Positions 1 through 8,426 of a stretch of 40,720 bases of DNA are shown piece by piece (position 1 is the first letter of the stretch; each line of letters begins with the position of its first letter). The notes below the pieces were generated by a model. The model worked only from the letters and a program-made list of their open reading frames with translations, did not search any database and had not been told where the DNA came from. Made by a program: the position numbers and the translations under genes. Where the stretch lies: positions 1 through 40,720 of the forward strand of contig CAMDVP010000002.1 of assembly GCA_945877525.1 (NCBI GenBank), given 5' to 3'. This DNA is from an uncultured Clostridia bacterium (GTDB lineage: Bacteria; Bacillota; Clostridia; Christensenellales; Aristaeellaceae).

Positions 1-819
1 ACCTGCTTTGATCTTGCACAGGCTGCCACGGTTGCCTGTGCGCTGAGAATTGCTCCTGTGAGACGGTTCCTGTTCATCAGCACCGCCGACGTATATGGTT
101 ATCCACTCTCGCGCTTACCGATGGGAGAAGCTGATTCATGGCGTACGCCTAACGACGATTACGCAGAGAAGAAAAAAGCCATCGAAGCGTTTTACCGAGA
201 AGCGCTGGCTGGAACAACGGTGGGCTATACCATTATTCGTCCCGGATATTCCCTGGGAAAAACCTTCTGCATGGGTGCCTTTGGGCGTGACAGAGGAATC
301 CACATGATCGCACGAATCCGACAAGGTTTGCCTGTCTATTCCCCCGGTGACGGCACCACGCTTATTGATGCCGGTGCGGCCTATAATACTGGCAGGATGA
401 TTGCCCGCATCTGTGAGGATAATGGAACCATTGGAGAGGACTATAATTGTGCAAACAATCAGGCTATCACTTACGATGAGTACCTTCTTTCTTTTGGCGA
501 GGCTTTGGGAAAACCTGTGCATATTGTTCATATTCCAACGGATTTCATGTTTTCGCTGGGCCGTCGTGAGGTAGCAGAGAGTCCATTGGGCAGCCTGACA
601 CAGTTCCACCTGTACTTTTCCGTAGAGAAGTTCCGCCGCCGCTTTCCTGATTTTTGTTGGGAGTATTCTATCGCTGATGCAGTGCGGGATTATGCTGCTT
701 ATCAGGAATCCCTCGGCAATTTTAAGGCAGTTGACGAACTGCGCTTTGAAGATCGGATCATTCCCTTATGGCAGGGCGCCATGAAGGAACTGAAGATAAA
801 CATCAATGAAGCCATATAA
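1..819 (+). CDS. NAD-dependent epimerase/dehydratase (extended SDR), 5' end missing
   Basis: The reading frame is open from base 1 and ends with TAA at 817-819, so the gene enters from outside the window; the GTG at 58 is only an internal codon. The visible 272 residues carry the mid and C-terminal part of an extended short-chain dehydrogenase: a beta strand ending FISTADVYG (the usual ST..YG segment) and the catalytic YAEKK (YxxxK) at visible residues 54-58, followed by the IIRPGYSLG segment typical of nucleotide-sugar epimerases. The GxxGxxG cofactor loop must lie upstream. Family members epimerise, dehydrate or reduce sugars using NAD(P). The stop codon overlaps the ribosome site of the aminotransferase, so the two are co-transcribed. 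A nucleotide sugar or a free polyol/aminosugar are both possible substrates. Confidence 0.85.
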   Translation, partial: TCFDLAQAATVACALRIAPVRRFLFISTADVYGYPLSRLPMGEADSWRTPNDDYAEKKKAIEAFYREALAGTTVGYTIIRPGYSLGKTFCMGAFGRDRGIHMIARIRQGLPVYSPGDGTTLIDAGAAYNTGRMIARICEDNGTIGEDYNCANNQAITYDEYLLSFGEALGKPVHIVHIPTDFMFSLGRREVAESPLGSLTQFHLYFSVEKFRRRFPDFCWEYSIADAVRDYAAYQESLGNFKAVDELRFEDRIIPLWQGAMKELKININEAI

Positions 820-832
820 AGGAGCGCAAAAA

Positions 833-2161
833 ATGACTAATCATTACGATTTATCCTCTGAACAGCGCAAAGAATACGCTCAGCATCTCATGCCCTGTCT
901 CAAACAACCGGGTGGACTGCCTCTCAAAGGTGGTCAAGGTATCTACCTGATTGATCTTTATGGAAAGAAGTATATGGATTTCACTTCAGAACAGTTTGTT
1001 TGCCTGCTCGGGTTTGGCAATCAGGAGGTTGCGGAGGCAATTTATGAGCAGGCGTTGACCATGCCTGTTGTGGCTCCTTTGCATCAGACAGATCTGCGCT
1101 TGCGGCTGTATCATAAACTGGCGTCTATTGCGCCAAAGAACCTTAACCGCATATCCTTCACGTTGGGCGGCGGTCTGGCCATAGAATCTGCAATGAAAAT
1201 CGCGCTAAAGAATGTGCCGGGTTCTCGTAACTTCGTCACGCTTTACGGAGGTTATCACGGAACCACATTTGGTACGGCAGATGGAACCTTCCTGACCAGT
1301 AGAGGAGGCGAACAAGAAATCGCCAATGAACACTTTTACCGCTTTGCAGGCAGCGCACAGCATCATTTTGTTCGTGTCGAGCGTCCTTACTGCTATCGCT
1401 GCCCCTTTGGAAAAGAAGCGGGGAAGTGTGGTTTGGAGTGTGCCCAGTCTCTTCAGAGAACACTTCAGTTTGGTGTGGCCGGTCCCGTGGCGGGTGTGAT
1501 TGTTGAACCCATCCAATCGGGTGGTGGCCAAATCCCTTTGCCGGCATCATATCTACGTCGTTTGCGTGAAATATGCACTGAAATGGGTACATTGCTGATT
1601 TTCGACGAAATACAGACGTTCGCTCGAACCGGCAGATTCTTCGCAGCGGAGTATTACGACGTAGAGCCGGACATTATAGCTTTTGCCAAGGGCGTAGGCG
1701 GTGGCATGCCCGTGGGCGGCATCATCATTCATGACCGTCTGACAGGCTTTGAAAACCTGATGGAAGATATGCAAACCTTCCAGAATAACCATCTGACCTA
1801 TGCTGCCGCACTAAAAACGCTGGAAATCATTGAGCGGGATGGTCTGCTTGAAAACGCGGAACGTGTCGGTTCATATATAACGCAACGGCTGCAGGCAATG
1901 CAGGATCAGTTTTCTTTTATCGGCGATGTACGCGGCCCCGGCCTTGCCATTGGTGTGGAACTGGTCAAAGACTGCACGAGCAAAGAACCCTTCGATGAAA
2001 AGCTTATGGGCAATATCTTTTCATGGTGTGAGCAGCATGGTCTGTTTCTTCAAATGGCGCATAACGTCATCAAACTTAAGCCGCCTATCATCATCACCAT
2101 GAAGCAGGCACAGGAAGCGATGGATATCCTGGAATCCTGCTTTCGGGAGGTCGTGATATGA
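833..2161 (+). CDS. Class III PLP-dependent aminotransferase
   Basis: This 442-residue protein is a fold-type I, class III aminotransferase (4-aminobutyrate/acetylornithine/dialkylglycine decarboxylase superfamily). The class signature is clear: IFDEIQTFARTG, with the pyridine-nitrogen Asp at D258, followed by the PLP lysine K286 in AFAKGVGGGMPVG. A cysteine-rich insert (CYRCPFG...CGLEC) around residue 190 is found in several members of the family. I start at ATG 833, which has AAAGGAG at 818-824; an ATG at 806 would place that ribosome site inside the gene. Its stop overlaps the next start (ATGA). It lies between an epimerase and an alcohol dehydrogenase, which suggests transamination of a sugar- or polyol-derived keto compound, but the substrate cannot be read from the sequence. 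Confidence 0.9.
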   Translation: MTNHYDLSSEQRKEYAQHLMPCLKQPGGLPLKGGQGIYLIDLYGKKYMDFTSEQFVCLLGFGNQEVAEAIYEQALTMPVVAPLHQTDLRLRLYHKLASIAPKNLNRISFTLGGGLAIESAMKIALKNVPGSRNFVTLYGGYHGTTFGTADGTFLTSRGGEQEIANEHFYRFAGSAQHHFVRVERPYCYRCPFGKEAGKCGLECAQSLQRTLQFGVAGPVAGVIVEPIQSGGGQIPLPASYLRRLREICTEMGTLLIFDEIQTFARTGRFFAAEYYDVEPDIIAFAKGVGGGMPVGGIIIHDRLTGFENLMEDMQTFQNNHLTYAAALKTLEIIERDGLLENAERVGSYITQRLQAMQDQFSFIGDVRGPGLAIGVELVKDCTSKEPFDEKLMGNIFSWCEQHGLFLQMAHNVIKLKPPIIITMKQAQEAMDILESCFREVVI

Positions 2162-3102
2162 AAGCCATTGTCAAGTATGGGGAAGCTCCGGGACAGGTGG
2201 ATTATCGTGAAATCCCGGAACCGCAGTGCGGCTATCGGGATGTAAAGATTGCTGTAAAGGCATGCGCGATTTGCGTAACAGATCTTCACATTATGGCTGG
2301 CACCTATCCTTGGCAAGTGGGTACACCATTGGGGCATGAATTTTGCGGTATCATAACAGAAGTAGGTGTGGGGGTGCGGCGTTTCAGGGTTGGTGATCGC
2401 GTAACTGCCTGCATGAATGGAGGATTTGCCCCTTTTGTGATTAAAGATGAGGACGACTGGGTATTCCATCTGCCTGATGAGCTTTCCTTTCAGGAGGGCG
2501 CGTTGCTTGAGCCTGCGGCGGCAGCGGTCAACAGCGTGGTAAATCGTTCGCATATTTTGCCAGGGGATCCGGTACTGATTGAGGGACCGGGTGTAATCGG
2601 ATTGCTGGCTTTGCAAGCCGCGAGGCTGCAGGGGGCACATGTGATCATTTCGGGCACGAATAAGGACGAGCAGCGACTATGTATGGCAAAAAAGCTCGGG
2701 GCCGAACGCACAGTTAATGTACAGCAGGAAGACCTGTACCAGGCGTGTAACGATTTCTCCAACGGAGCCGGAATGAGCACGGTATTGGAATGCTCAGGCA
2801 GTCAGGAGGCGCTGGATGCAGGTCTGCGGACATTATGCTACGATGGTCAGCTGACGCAAGTGGGAATCTTTGCAAAACAAGCAACCGTTGATTTGAGTGA
2901 GTTGGTATACAATAACCGAAAAATTATCGGCAGCATTGCCTACGACCGTGCAACCTGGGTACGTGTGATCGAACTGGTTAGAACCCATCAGCTCGATGTC
3001 AAGGCTCTTGTTTCGCATGTACTTCCTATTACCGAATGGGAAAAGGGGTTCGAGTTGGCGCGCCGCTGCATAGGATTCCGTGTTATTCTCATTCCGGAAT
3101 AA
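2158..3102 (+). CDS. Zinc-dependent medium-chain alcohol dehydrogenase lacking the structural zinc lobe
   Basis: A 314-residue medium-chain dehydrogenase of the sorbitol/threonine dehydrogenase type. Catalytic zinc ligands are present: C39 (AICVTD), H60-E61 (GHEFCG) and E118 (LLEPAAAA). The Rossmann part contains GPGVIGLLALQAARLQGA, and NKDEQRL follows the next strand. Family members are usually about 340-350 residues. The difference is explained by one gap: after GDRVTAC the sequence goes straight to MNGGFAPFV, so the lobe with the four structural-zinc cysteines is absent. The start overlaps the aminotransferase stop as ATGA, giving a three-gene unit of epimerase, aminotransferase and dehydrogenase. 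It probably oxidises a secondary alcohol of a polyol or sugar with NAD(P). No clear terminator follows. Confidence 0.88.
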   Translation: MKAIVKYGEAPGQVDYREIPEPQCGYRDVKIAVKACAICVTDLHIMAGTYPWQVGTPLGHEFCGIITEVGVGVRRFRVGDRVTACMNGGFAPFVIKDEDDWVFHLPDELSFQEGALLEPAAAAVNSVVNRSHILPGDPVLIEGPGVIGLLALQAARLQGAHVIISGTNKDEQRLCMAKKLGAERTVNVQQEDLYQACNDFSNGAGMSTVLECSGSQEALDAGLRTLCYDGQLTQVGIFAKQATVDLSELVYNNRKIIGSIAYDRATWVRVIELVRTHQLDVKALVSHVLPITEWEKGFELARRCIGFRVILIPE

Positions 3103-3666
3103 ATGGCTAATAATCCTCGAACGCTGTTACGTGATGATTTTGTTGTTAGGAGAGAGTGAAAACCACCGTTTTTGTCGTATGCGTGTCGGAATGTAGCTGG
3201 CGGGTTTTTGTGCACCTCAAAGCGCAAAAAACGAGCAATATCCGTATGCACTCAACGTATAGACAAACTATCATTGTTCGTATTGCCATGGAAGCATCTG
3301 CTTAAGCCACAGCAACCAACTGTTTTGATTCGTGTTGCAAGGGACGCAGTCATTGTGCATATGTCAGATGCAACCGTCAAGCCTTCCGGCGCTGACAGCA
3401 TCAGCCGATAGCAATCTGGCAGCAGAAAGTTCAAAATTCGGTAAGGCCGGATGCAAAGAATCTGATTGAATCAGACAGAGGCAAAACTCCTATGTCCGCG
3501 CCTCAATGGGCACAGGGGCCAGTGAGGGAAGAACTCTATTACGACGCAAGGAATGATTCGTTCCGCTGTATTCAAACTTATGCTGTCCGGCAATATGCCC
3601 CACATGTGTCCAATTGGCTTTATGGTCTGCTGCCGGGCATGCGAGTGCAAATGTCCTTTCCCCTGC
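3103..3666. other. Gene-poor 0.56-kb gap, possible decayed transposase tail
   Basis: No open frame here has a ribosome site and a recognisable product. The + strand frame ending at 3677 (about 3423-3677) reads RGKTPMSAPQWAQGPVREE, then LYYDARNDSFRC. This resembles the segment ahead of the C-terminal part of IS1182-type transposases, which often reads like a charged patch, then YD...D.F.C. It soon loses any likeness. This is a weak visual resemblance only. The gap separates a + strand operon from a minus-strand transporter that is itself decaying, so insertion and decay at this junction would be plausible. Confidence 0.2.
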
Positions 3667-4512
3667 TTAGGCTTTGACAGAACCTTCCGCCAGCCCGGAA
3701 ACCACAAAATGCTTCTGGAATAACGCAAACAGGATAATCATGGGTATTTGTGCCAGAATCGATGCGGCGAAAATCCATTCCCAGCGGGTGGAATGCGCGC
3801 CTTTCAGCGATTGAATCATTACTGGCAAGGTGGTTTGGTTCTGAACACTGCCCAGAATGACCTTTGCGGAGAAGAACTCTTCCCAGGTGCCTTGCAGGCA
3901 AAAGATCGCCAACGTACCGATGGAGGGCAGCACCAAGGGAAGCATCACCCGGAAGAAGGTGGTCATATGGCCGCCGCCGTCAATTTTGACGGCATCCTCC
4001 AGATCCTTGGGCAGGGCCGCCATGTGCCCCCTCAGGAAGAAGGTGTTGCCGCAGATACCCGCCCCGACATACAGCAGAATCAGGCCTGCCTTGGTGCCAA
4101 TCAGGCCGTTGTTCGCACTGCCAATGCTCTGCAGCACCAGAAACTGGGGAATAATGCCCAGAAAGCCCGGAAGCATCAGGGTAAAAATATAAATGCGGAA
4201 CAGCAGCTCCCGCCCGAGAAAATCGATTCGTGCAAAGCCGTAGGCGCTCAGTGAAGCCACCAGCACCGTAAAGAAAGCTGTCAGAAGGGTGATGATCACA
4301 CTGTTCAGCGCTGCCCTGGGCAGGTCGGACTGGGAAAGAACATGCTCATAGGTGGCAAGACTGAGCTGCGAAGGAAAGAGATGGGGTGGATTGGGCAGGA
4401 CGTAACTGAATTCCTCAAAGGAATTGCAGATCATGAACCAGAACGGCAGAATAAAAATCAAAGCGCTCAGGCATAGCAGTGCCCAAAACATAACTTTTCC
4501 CATATACTTCAT
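3667..4512 (-). CDS. Carbohydrate ABC transporter permease, MalG type
   Basis: A 281-residue inner-membrane permease of the CUT1 sugar ABC family. It has an N-terminal membrane segment (FWALLCLSALIFILPFWFM) and several more hydrophobic spans. The EAA loop that docks the ATPase reads EDAVKIDGGGHMTTFFRVMLP, and the C-terminus has the MalG-like ending FVVSGLAEGSVKA. The start overlaps the upstream permease stop (ATGA read on the minus strand). The gene looks intact, but its partners do not: the MalF-type permease is frameshifted and the binding protein is truncated, so the system is probably non-functional. No ATPase gene is nearby, as is usual where a shared MsmX-type ATPase serves several importers. 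Confidence 0.9.
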   Translation of the reverse strand: MKYMGKVMFWALLCLSALIFILPFWFMICNSFEEFSYVLPNPPHLFPSQLSLATYEHVLSQSDLPRAALNSVIITLLTAFFTVLVASLSAYGFARIDFLGRELLFRIYIFTLMLPGFLGIIPQFLVLQSIGSANNGLIGTKAGLILLYVGAGICGNTFFLRGHMAALPKDLEDAVKIDGGGHMTTFFRVMLPLVLPSIGTLAIFCLQGTWEEFFSAKVILGSVQNQTTLPVMIQSLKGAHSTRWEWIFAASILAQIPMIILFALFQKHFVVSGLAEGSVKA

Positions 4513-5458
4513 TCGGCTTTGCCTCCTTCCGTGCGGAACACCCTATTCAGCACAAAGGTGGTCAACAGCACCAGCAGGGCTGTGATGATGCCGATGGCAG
4601 CGCCCTGCCCGAACTCAAACAGGTTGAAAGACTTGTCATACAAAAGATACTGCATCACGCTGGTGGTACCACGGGGATTACCGCTGGTGAGAATCATCAC
4701 CTGAATAAACACGCCGAAGGACCCGATAATCATGTTCACCAGCACATAAAAGGTGGTGCTCTTCAAAAACGGCACGGTGATGCGCCAGAACTGCTGCACC
4801 CGGTTGGCTCCGCCCAACATGCGGCTTCATACAGATCAATGGATATGCCCTGCAGGCCTGCCAGATAAATGACCATGGCCCAGCCGATGTTCTTCCAGAT
4901 ACTCAGAAGCCAGATCACCAGGTTGGCTGTCCAGGTGCGGTTCAGCCAGGAAACGTACTCTGGCAGAATATGAAAAATGTCCTTGAGAAGATAGTTGATC
5001 AATCCAGCGCCGCCGGCGTTGAACATGTAGGCAAACACGTTGCCCACAATAACCCAGCTGGTAATGACCGGCAGGTAAAAGCAGGTGCGGAAAAGCAGCT
5101 GGCTGCGCTTGAGGGAGTTGACCATCACCGCGAAAATCAGCCCGAAAAGCATGATGAAAGGCGTGGTAACCATCGCATAGAGGAAGTTGTTACGGATGGC
5201 CAACAGCGTCCGGTCACCCCGCTCGGCAAACAGCGCCACAAAATTGTCAAAACCAACCCAGGTCATGCTGCGCTGAACAATCTGGTAATTGGAAAAGCTG
5301 ATGCGGACATTGAACAGCATGGGGTAGAGGACGAACACACAGGCCAGCAGCACCCCGGGCAGAACAAAGGGGACTGCGGGGACCAGATTCCGTACACGCT
5401 TGCGCAGCAGCTTTTTTTCGTGCCGCAGCGAATCTTGCAGATTGTAGGCAGACAGCAT
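4509..5458 (-). pseudogene. MalF-type sugar ABC permease, frameshifted near 4818
   Basis: Two overlapping minus-strand frames together form one permease. The first (5458 down to about 4820) begins MLSAYNLQDSL, has the normal MalF-type spans (VPFVLPGVLLACVFVLYPM and others) and runs into the EAA loop as LYEAAC before going off into unrelated residues. The second, in another frame, picks up as LGGANRVQQFWRITVP and continues to a normal C-terminus at 4509. Consensus would read YEAA, three residues, then GAN. Only 8 bases separate the GCA codon from GGAGCCAAC instead of 9, so a single base, probably an A in GCAATG, has been lost at about 4818-4821. It is either a true pseudogene or a sequencing error. 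The decayed neighbour favours a true loss. Confidence 0.85.
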
Positions 5459-5517
5459 GGCGGTTACGCTCCTTTACAGGCAGAAGGAAACAGAGGCACG
5501 GAACAGGGAAGGAAAAT

Positions 5518-5564
5518 CTCCCGGCTCACAATGCCTGTCCGGGTGGCAGGTTATGGGCCGGGAG
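5518..5564 (-). terminator. Stem-loop between binding protein and permease genes
   Basis: CTCCCGGC at 5518-5525 pairs with GCCGGGAG at 5557-5564, with further pairing inside the loop. On the minus-strand transcript it lies between the binding protein stop (5581) and the permease start (5458) and has no long T-run. It is more likely an mRNA-stabilising or partial-termination hairpin after the binding protein gene than a full terminator. Confidence 0.55.
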
Positions 5565-5580
5565 CATGCTTCAGGAAAAA

Positions 5581-5919
5581 TTACTTGGCCAGTTCCAGGT
5601 CGATTTCAGCCGCGTAGCTGGTCAGGGTAGACTGCACGTCCGCACCTTCGATGAAGATTTCGGTCATGGCGTCCTGCCAAAGCTGTTCCACAGTGGAAGC
5701 CTGAGGCGTGGGAATGCGGCTCTGAGCGCTTTCCAGCTGCTTCATGTACACGCTCCACTTTGAATCAGCCTGTACGGCCTTGCTGTCCACGCAGGACTTC
5801 AGGGTGGGAATGACGCCGACCTTCAGCAGCTCCAGCTGCACCTCTTCGCTGAGCATGAACTGCACAAACCGGAAAGCAGCGTCCTGCTTCTCGCTGCCGG
5901 AGAAGATCACGATGATATA
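5581..5919 (-). pseudogene. Sugar ABC solute-binding protein, only the C-terminal ~112 residues remain
   Basis: The last 112 codons of this minus-strand frame are clearly the C-terminal lobe of a family 1 extracellular solute-binding protein: FSGSEKQDAAFRFVQFMLS, then GVIPTLKS, then a region ending in WQDAMTEIFIEG and EIDLELAK. Family members are about 400-450 residues with an N-terminal signal peptide. Here, upstream of about 5920, the frame stays open but changes character and carries no signal peptide, no sugar-binding N-lobe and no family likeness. The protein is therefore truncated by a deletion or rearrangement. It would have been the first gene of the minus-strand transporter operon, so its promoter is probably lost as well. 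Confidence 0.8.
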
Positions 5920-6246
5920 CAATCGTTTGCTTCTCAGCGGAAAGCTGCATGACAATCTGCACGCAGCGGATACAGAAGCACAATAGCTGCTGGATGAGAT
6001 GAATCCGTAAATGGCAGCAGAGGCAGGCGTCAATGGGAGATTGAAAGTAGCTGATCCGATGAGACGGGTGAGCATGATGTATACCATGAAGGCGAAGGTC
6101 AAGGAAATCATTTGGAATTTCTCTGCCAGGGCGAGGTGAGAATATATGAGCTGCCGCAAAACCGGAGGCATGGTTGTATGCGCTCCTCGTTCTCCAGGAT
6201 GCGGGCCGTGGCAATTGGTCAGCGACCCGCTTTTGGCCGGCTGCAA
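5920..6246 (-). other. Unassigned open frame fused upstream of the binding-protein remnant
   Basis: The minus-strand frame continues without a stop from the binding-protein remnant up to about 6273. Its translation includes a hydrophobic stretch (MISLTFAFMVYIML, then a segment around SATFNLPLTPASAAIYGF) that could be one or two membrane spans. I do not recognise a family, and there is no ribosome site at the possible start near 6273. It may be a remnant of another membrane protein joined to the binding-protein tail by a deletion, or simply open by chance. Confidence 0.25.
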
Positions 6247-6271
6247 GGTGTTCATAATGGACAACCAGAGC

Positions 6272-6332
6272 AATATAGTGCATTTTTTGTGGAAACGCAG
6301 GGCTTGTTTTCAACGGAAACGCATGCTATGCT
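6272..6332 (+). promoter_or_regulatory. Promoter with YesN/AraC-type box upstream of the GH36 gene
   Basis: AATATAGTGCA lies at 6272-6282. A weaker half-site (AACGCAGGGCT, 6 of 11 matches) lies 22 bases further at 6294-6304. An extended -10, TGC TATGCT, is at 6324-6332, with a poor -35 (TTGTTT, 6304-6309) 17 bases upstream of it. The box-to--10 gap is 44 bases, the same as for the first box in front of the permease operon at 11409. A weak -35 plus tandem boxes at two-helical-turn spacing suggests activation by an AraC-type protein, most simply the YesN-like regulator encoded downstream. Confidence 0.55.
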
Positions 6333-6386
6333 ATCAACACAAGCCCTTGCGACAGACAACTGAACCCACCAAAGGAGGATTTCAAC

Positions 6387-8321
6387 ATGAAAGCAGTCTC
6401 TGGAACCCGAGGCCTGGAAATATCGCTGGAGGGCGTAACGCTGCGGGAAATTCGCTGTTTTGCGTCACTGGATCGATCCAGTCCCGCCGAACTGACTGTG
6501 GACAGCATGACCCATACGAAGGACAGAATCACGATTGATATGTCCCTGGAGAAGCGCGTGCGCCTGACCTGGACGCTGCAGGCTGAGGAACAGACTGTGC
6601 TGATGCATGTGCGGGCCAAAACGCTGCAGGAGGGCATTGGCGCGCTCAACACCTTTGCTGCAGAAGAAGCCCTGACGCTCTCCATTGGCGGTGTGGGTGA
6701 CGCACAGACCATGCTGGGAGAGACCCTGTTCTCTCCCTGGTGGTGCAAGCCGACCTTTCCCGCATCACTGGGGGAGGTGGAGGCAAATACCCAGATGCTG
6801 CTTTGCAGATTACCCGCGGCGCATCTGTTCCTGTTTCCCCAGGTGAGCGACAGCTTCCGGGCGGACTTTTCAGGACAAAACGGTGCGCTGGCCCTGCGTC
6901 TCAATCCTGGACTGGAGGGAACTGCCTGTCTGGAGGGTTATGCCTTGGCCCTGGGCGTGGCGGACGATCCGTTCAGGGCAATCAGCCAGACCTATGCCGC
7001 CTGCGCCCATGCGGGTAGCATGGTAACCCCCTGCCGCAGCGGGCGCAGCGAGCTGCCAGGGCTGGACGAGCTGGGATGGTGCAGCTGGGATGCGTTCTAC
7101 CATGACGTCAGCGCACATGGGGTGGAGGACAAACTGCGGGAGTTGCAGGACAAGCAGGTGCCGGTGGGATGGATTCTCATTGATGACGGCTGGAGCGAAA
7201 CCCGGAGCGAGCGGCTGGTGTCCTTCCATGAGGATCGGGAAAAATTTCCGGAAGGGCTGCGGGCGGTGGCGCAGGCGGCCCATGAGCGCTACGGCGTGCA
7301 ACGGGTGGGCGTGTGGCATGCCTTTACCGGCTACTGGAAGGGCGTGGATTCCGAGGGCGAAATAGCCCGGACAATGCCGGAGGCTCTTTCTGCCACCAGA
7401 AGCGGTTATCTTCTGCCGGGCTTTTCCATGGGGCAGGCATTCGCCTTCTATGACGCATGGCACAGCTATCTTCAGGCCCAGGGCATTGATTTTGTCAAGG
7501 TGGACAACCAGAGCAGCCTGATCCATTTTACCAGGCACAATGCTCCGCTCCGTGCCGTGCGCGATACGCATGACGCGCTGGAAAAGTCTGTGCGCCTGCA
7601 CTTTGCATCGCCCATGATCAACTGCATGGGTATGGGCAGTGAGACGGTTACCTCCCGGAGATATTCCCTCATTGCCCGTTCCAGTGATGATTTTGTGCCG
7701 CAGGTGGCCGGCAGCTTTGTAAAGCACATCATGCAGAACGGCTATAACGCCGTGTTCCAGGACGGGTTGACTGTCTGCGACTTTGACATGTGGTGGACGA
7801 TGCATCCCGATGCCGTGGCTCATGGCGTTCTTCGGGCCATCAGCGGCGGGCCGGTGTACATCAGTGATCCTGTTGGCAAAACAGATCCCGCACAGCTTCT
7901 CCCCCTGCTGGACGATGACGGGCATGTGATTCGCTGCGACCATGCTGCCCGGCCCGCGCCCTCCTGCCTGTATGAAAACGTGCCGGAGCAGTCGGGGGTG
8001 CTGCGCCTGACCAATTGCCTGGGCGACGGCTGCGTGACGGCGCTGTTCAACCTGACGGAGCAGGACAGGGTGTGGCGTTTCGCACGGGAGGATACGGAGT
8101 GCGCGCCGGACGCCGATTACCTGGCGCATCTGCATTTTGCGGGGGTTTACGCACCTCTGGACCATATGCCGGAGATTCGGCTGCCTGCGGGCGGTGTGGA
8201 AATTGTCAATCTTTACCCTGTGGAGCAGGGCGCCTGCCTTGTGGGTGATGAAAGCAAGTATATCGGCATCGGGCTGCGCAGAAGCAGGATGGAGGTTCGG
8301 AATATTCGCTGTGGAAAATAA
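6387..8321 (+). CDS. GH36-type glycosidase (raffinose-synthase/Sip1-like alpha-galactosidase family)
   Basis: A 644-residue protein with the clan GH-D TIM barrel of the GH36 raffinose synthase/seed-imbibition branch. The barrel starts at LGWCSWDAFYHDVS (about residue 230), followed by ILIDDGWSE. The nucleophile is the Asp of DFVKVDNQSS and the acid/base is in the RSSDDF motif, followed by NAVFQDGLTVCDFDMWW. The N-terminal 220 residues form the usual beta-sandwich and the C-terminus a beta domain. No signal peptide is visible, so it should act on imported glycosides. The start at 6387 has AAAGGAGG at 6371-6378. The family contains alpha-galactosidases and alpha-glycosyl transferases, so the exact sugar is uncertain. 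Confidence 0.88.
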   Translation: MKAVSGTRGLEISLEGVTLREIRCFASLDRSSPAELTVDSMTHTKDRITIDMSLEKRVRLTWTLQAEEQTVLMHVRAKTLQEGIGALNTFAAEEALTLSIGGVGDAQTMLGETLFSPWWCKPTFPASLGEVEANTQMLLCRLPAAHLFLFPQVSDSFRADFSGQNGALALRLNPGLEGTACLEGYALALGVADDPFRAISQTYAACAHAGSMVTPCRSGRSELPGLDELGWCSWDAFYHDVSAHGVEDKLRELQDKQVPVGWILIDDGWSETRSERLVSFHEDREKFPEGLRAVAQAAHERYGVQRVGVWHAFTGYWKGVDSEGEIARTMPEALSATRSGYLLPGFSMGQAFAFYDAWHSYLQAQGIDFVKVDNQSSLIHFTRHNAPLRAVRDTHDALEKSVRLHFASPMINCMGMGSETVTSRRYSLIARSSDDFVPQVAGSFVKHIMQNGYNAVFQDGLTVCDFDMWWTMHPDAVAHGVLRAISGGPVYISDPVGKTDPAQLLPLLDDDGHVIRCDHAARPAPSCLYENVPEQSGVLRLTNCLGDGCVTALFNLTEQDRVWRFAREDTECAPDADYLAHLHFAGVYAPLDHMPEIRLPAGGVEIVNLYPVEQGACLVGDESKYIGIGLRRSRMEVRNIRCGK

Positions 8322-8340
8322 TGAAACATCTTGAATCTGC

Positions 8341-8369
8341 TTGACAAGAAAAAGCCGTTCATCTATCAT
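8341..8369 (+). promoter_or_regulatory. Sigma-A promoter for the two-component genes
   Basis: TTGACA at 8341-8346 and TATCAT at 8364-8369 are separated by exactly 17 bases, between the GH36 stop (8321) and the regulator start (8427). No AATATAGTGCA box is nearby, so the two-component pair is probably expressed constitutively from here. Confidence 0.7.
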
Positions 8370-8426
8370 GAGGGCAGATGATGAGGAAGCAGCCCCTGGC
8401 AATCTGTGTGCTTGGAGGAGATGAAG

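Noticed and set aside
3172..3411. Small + strand open frame in the gap after the alcohol dehydrogenase
   Set aside because: No ribosome site, low-quality composition and no family likeness.
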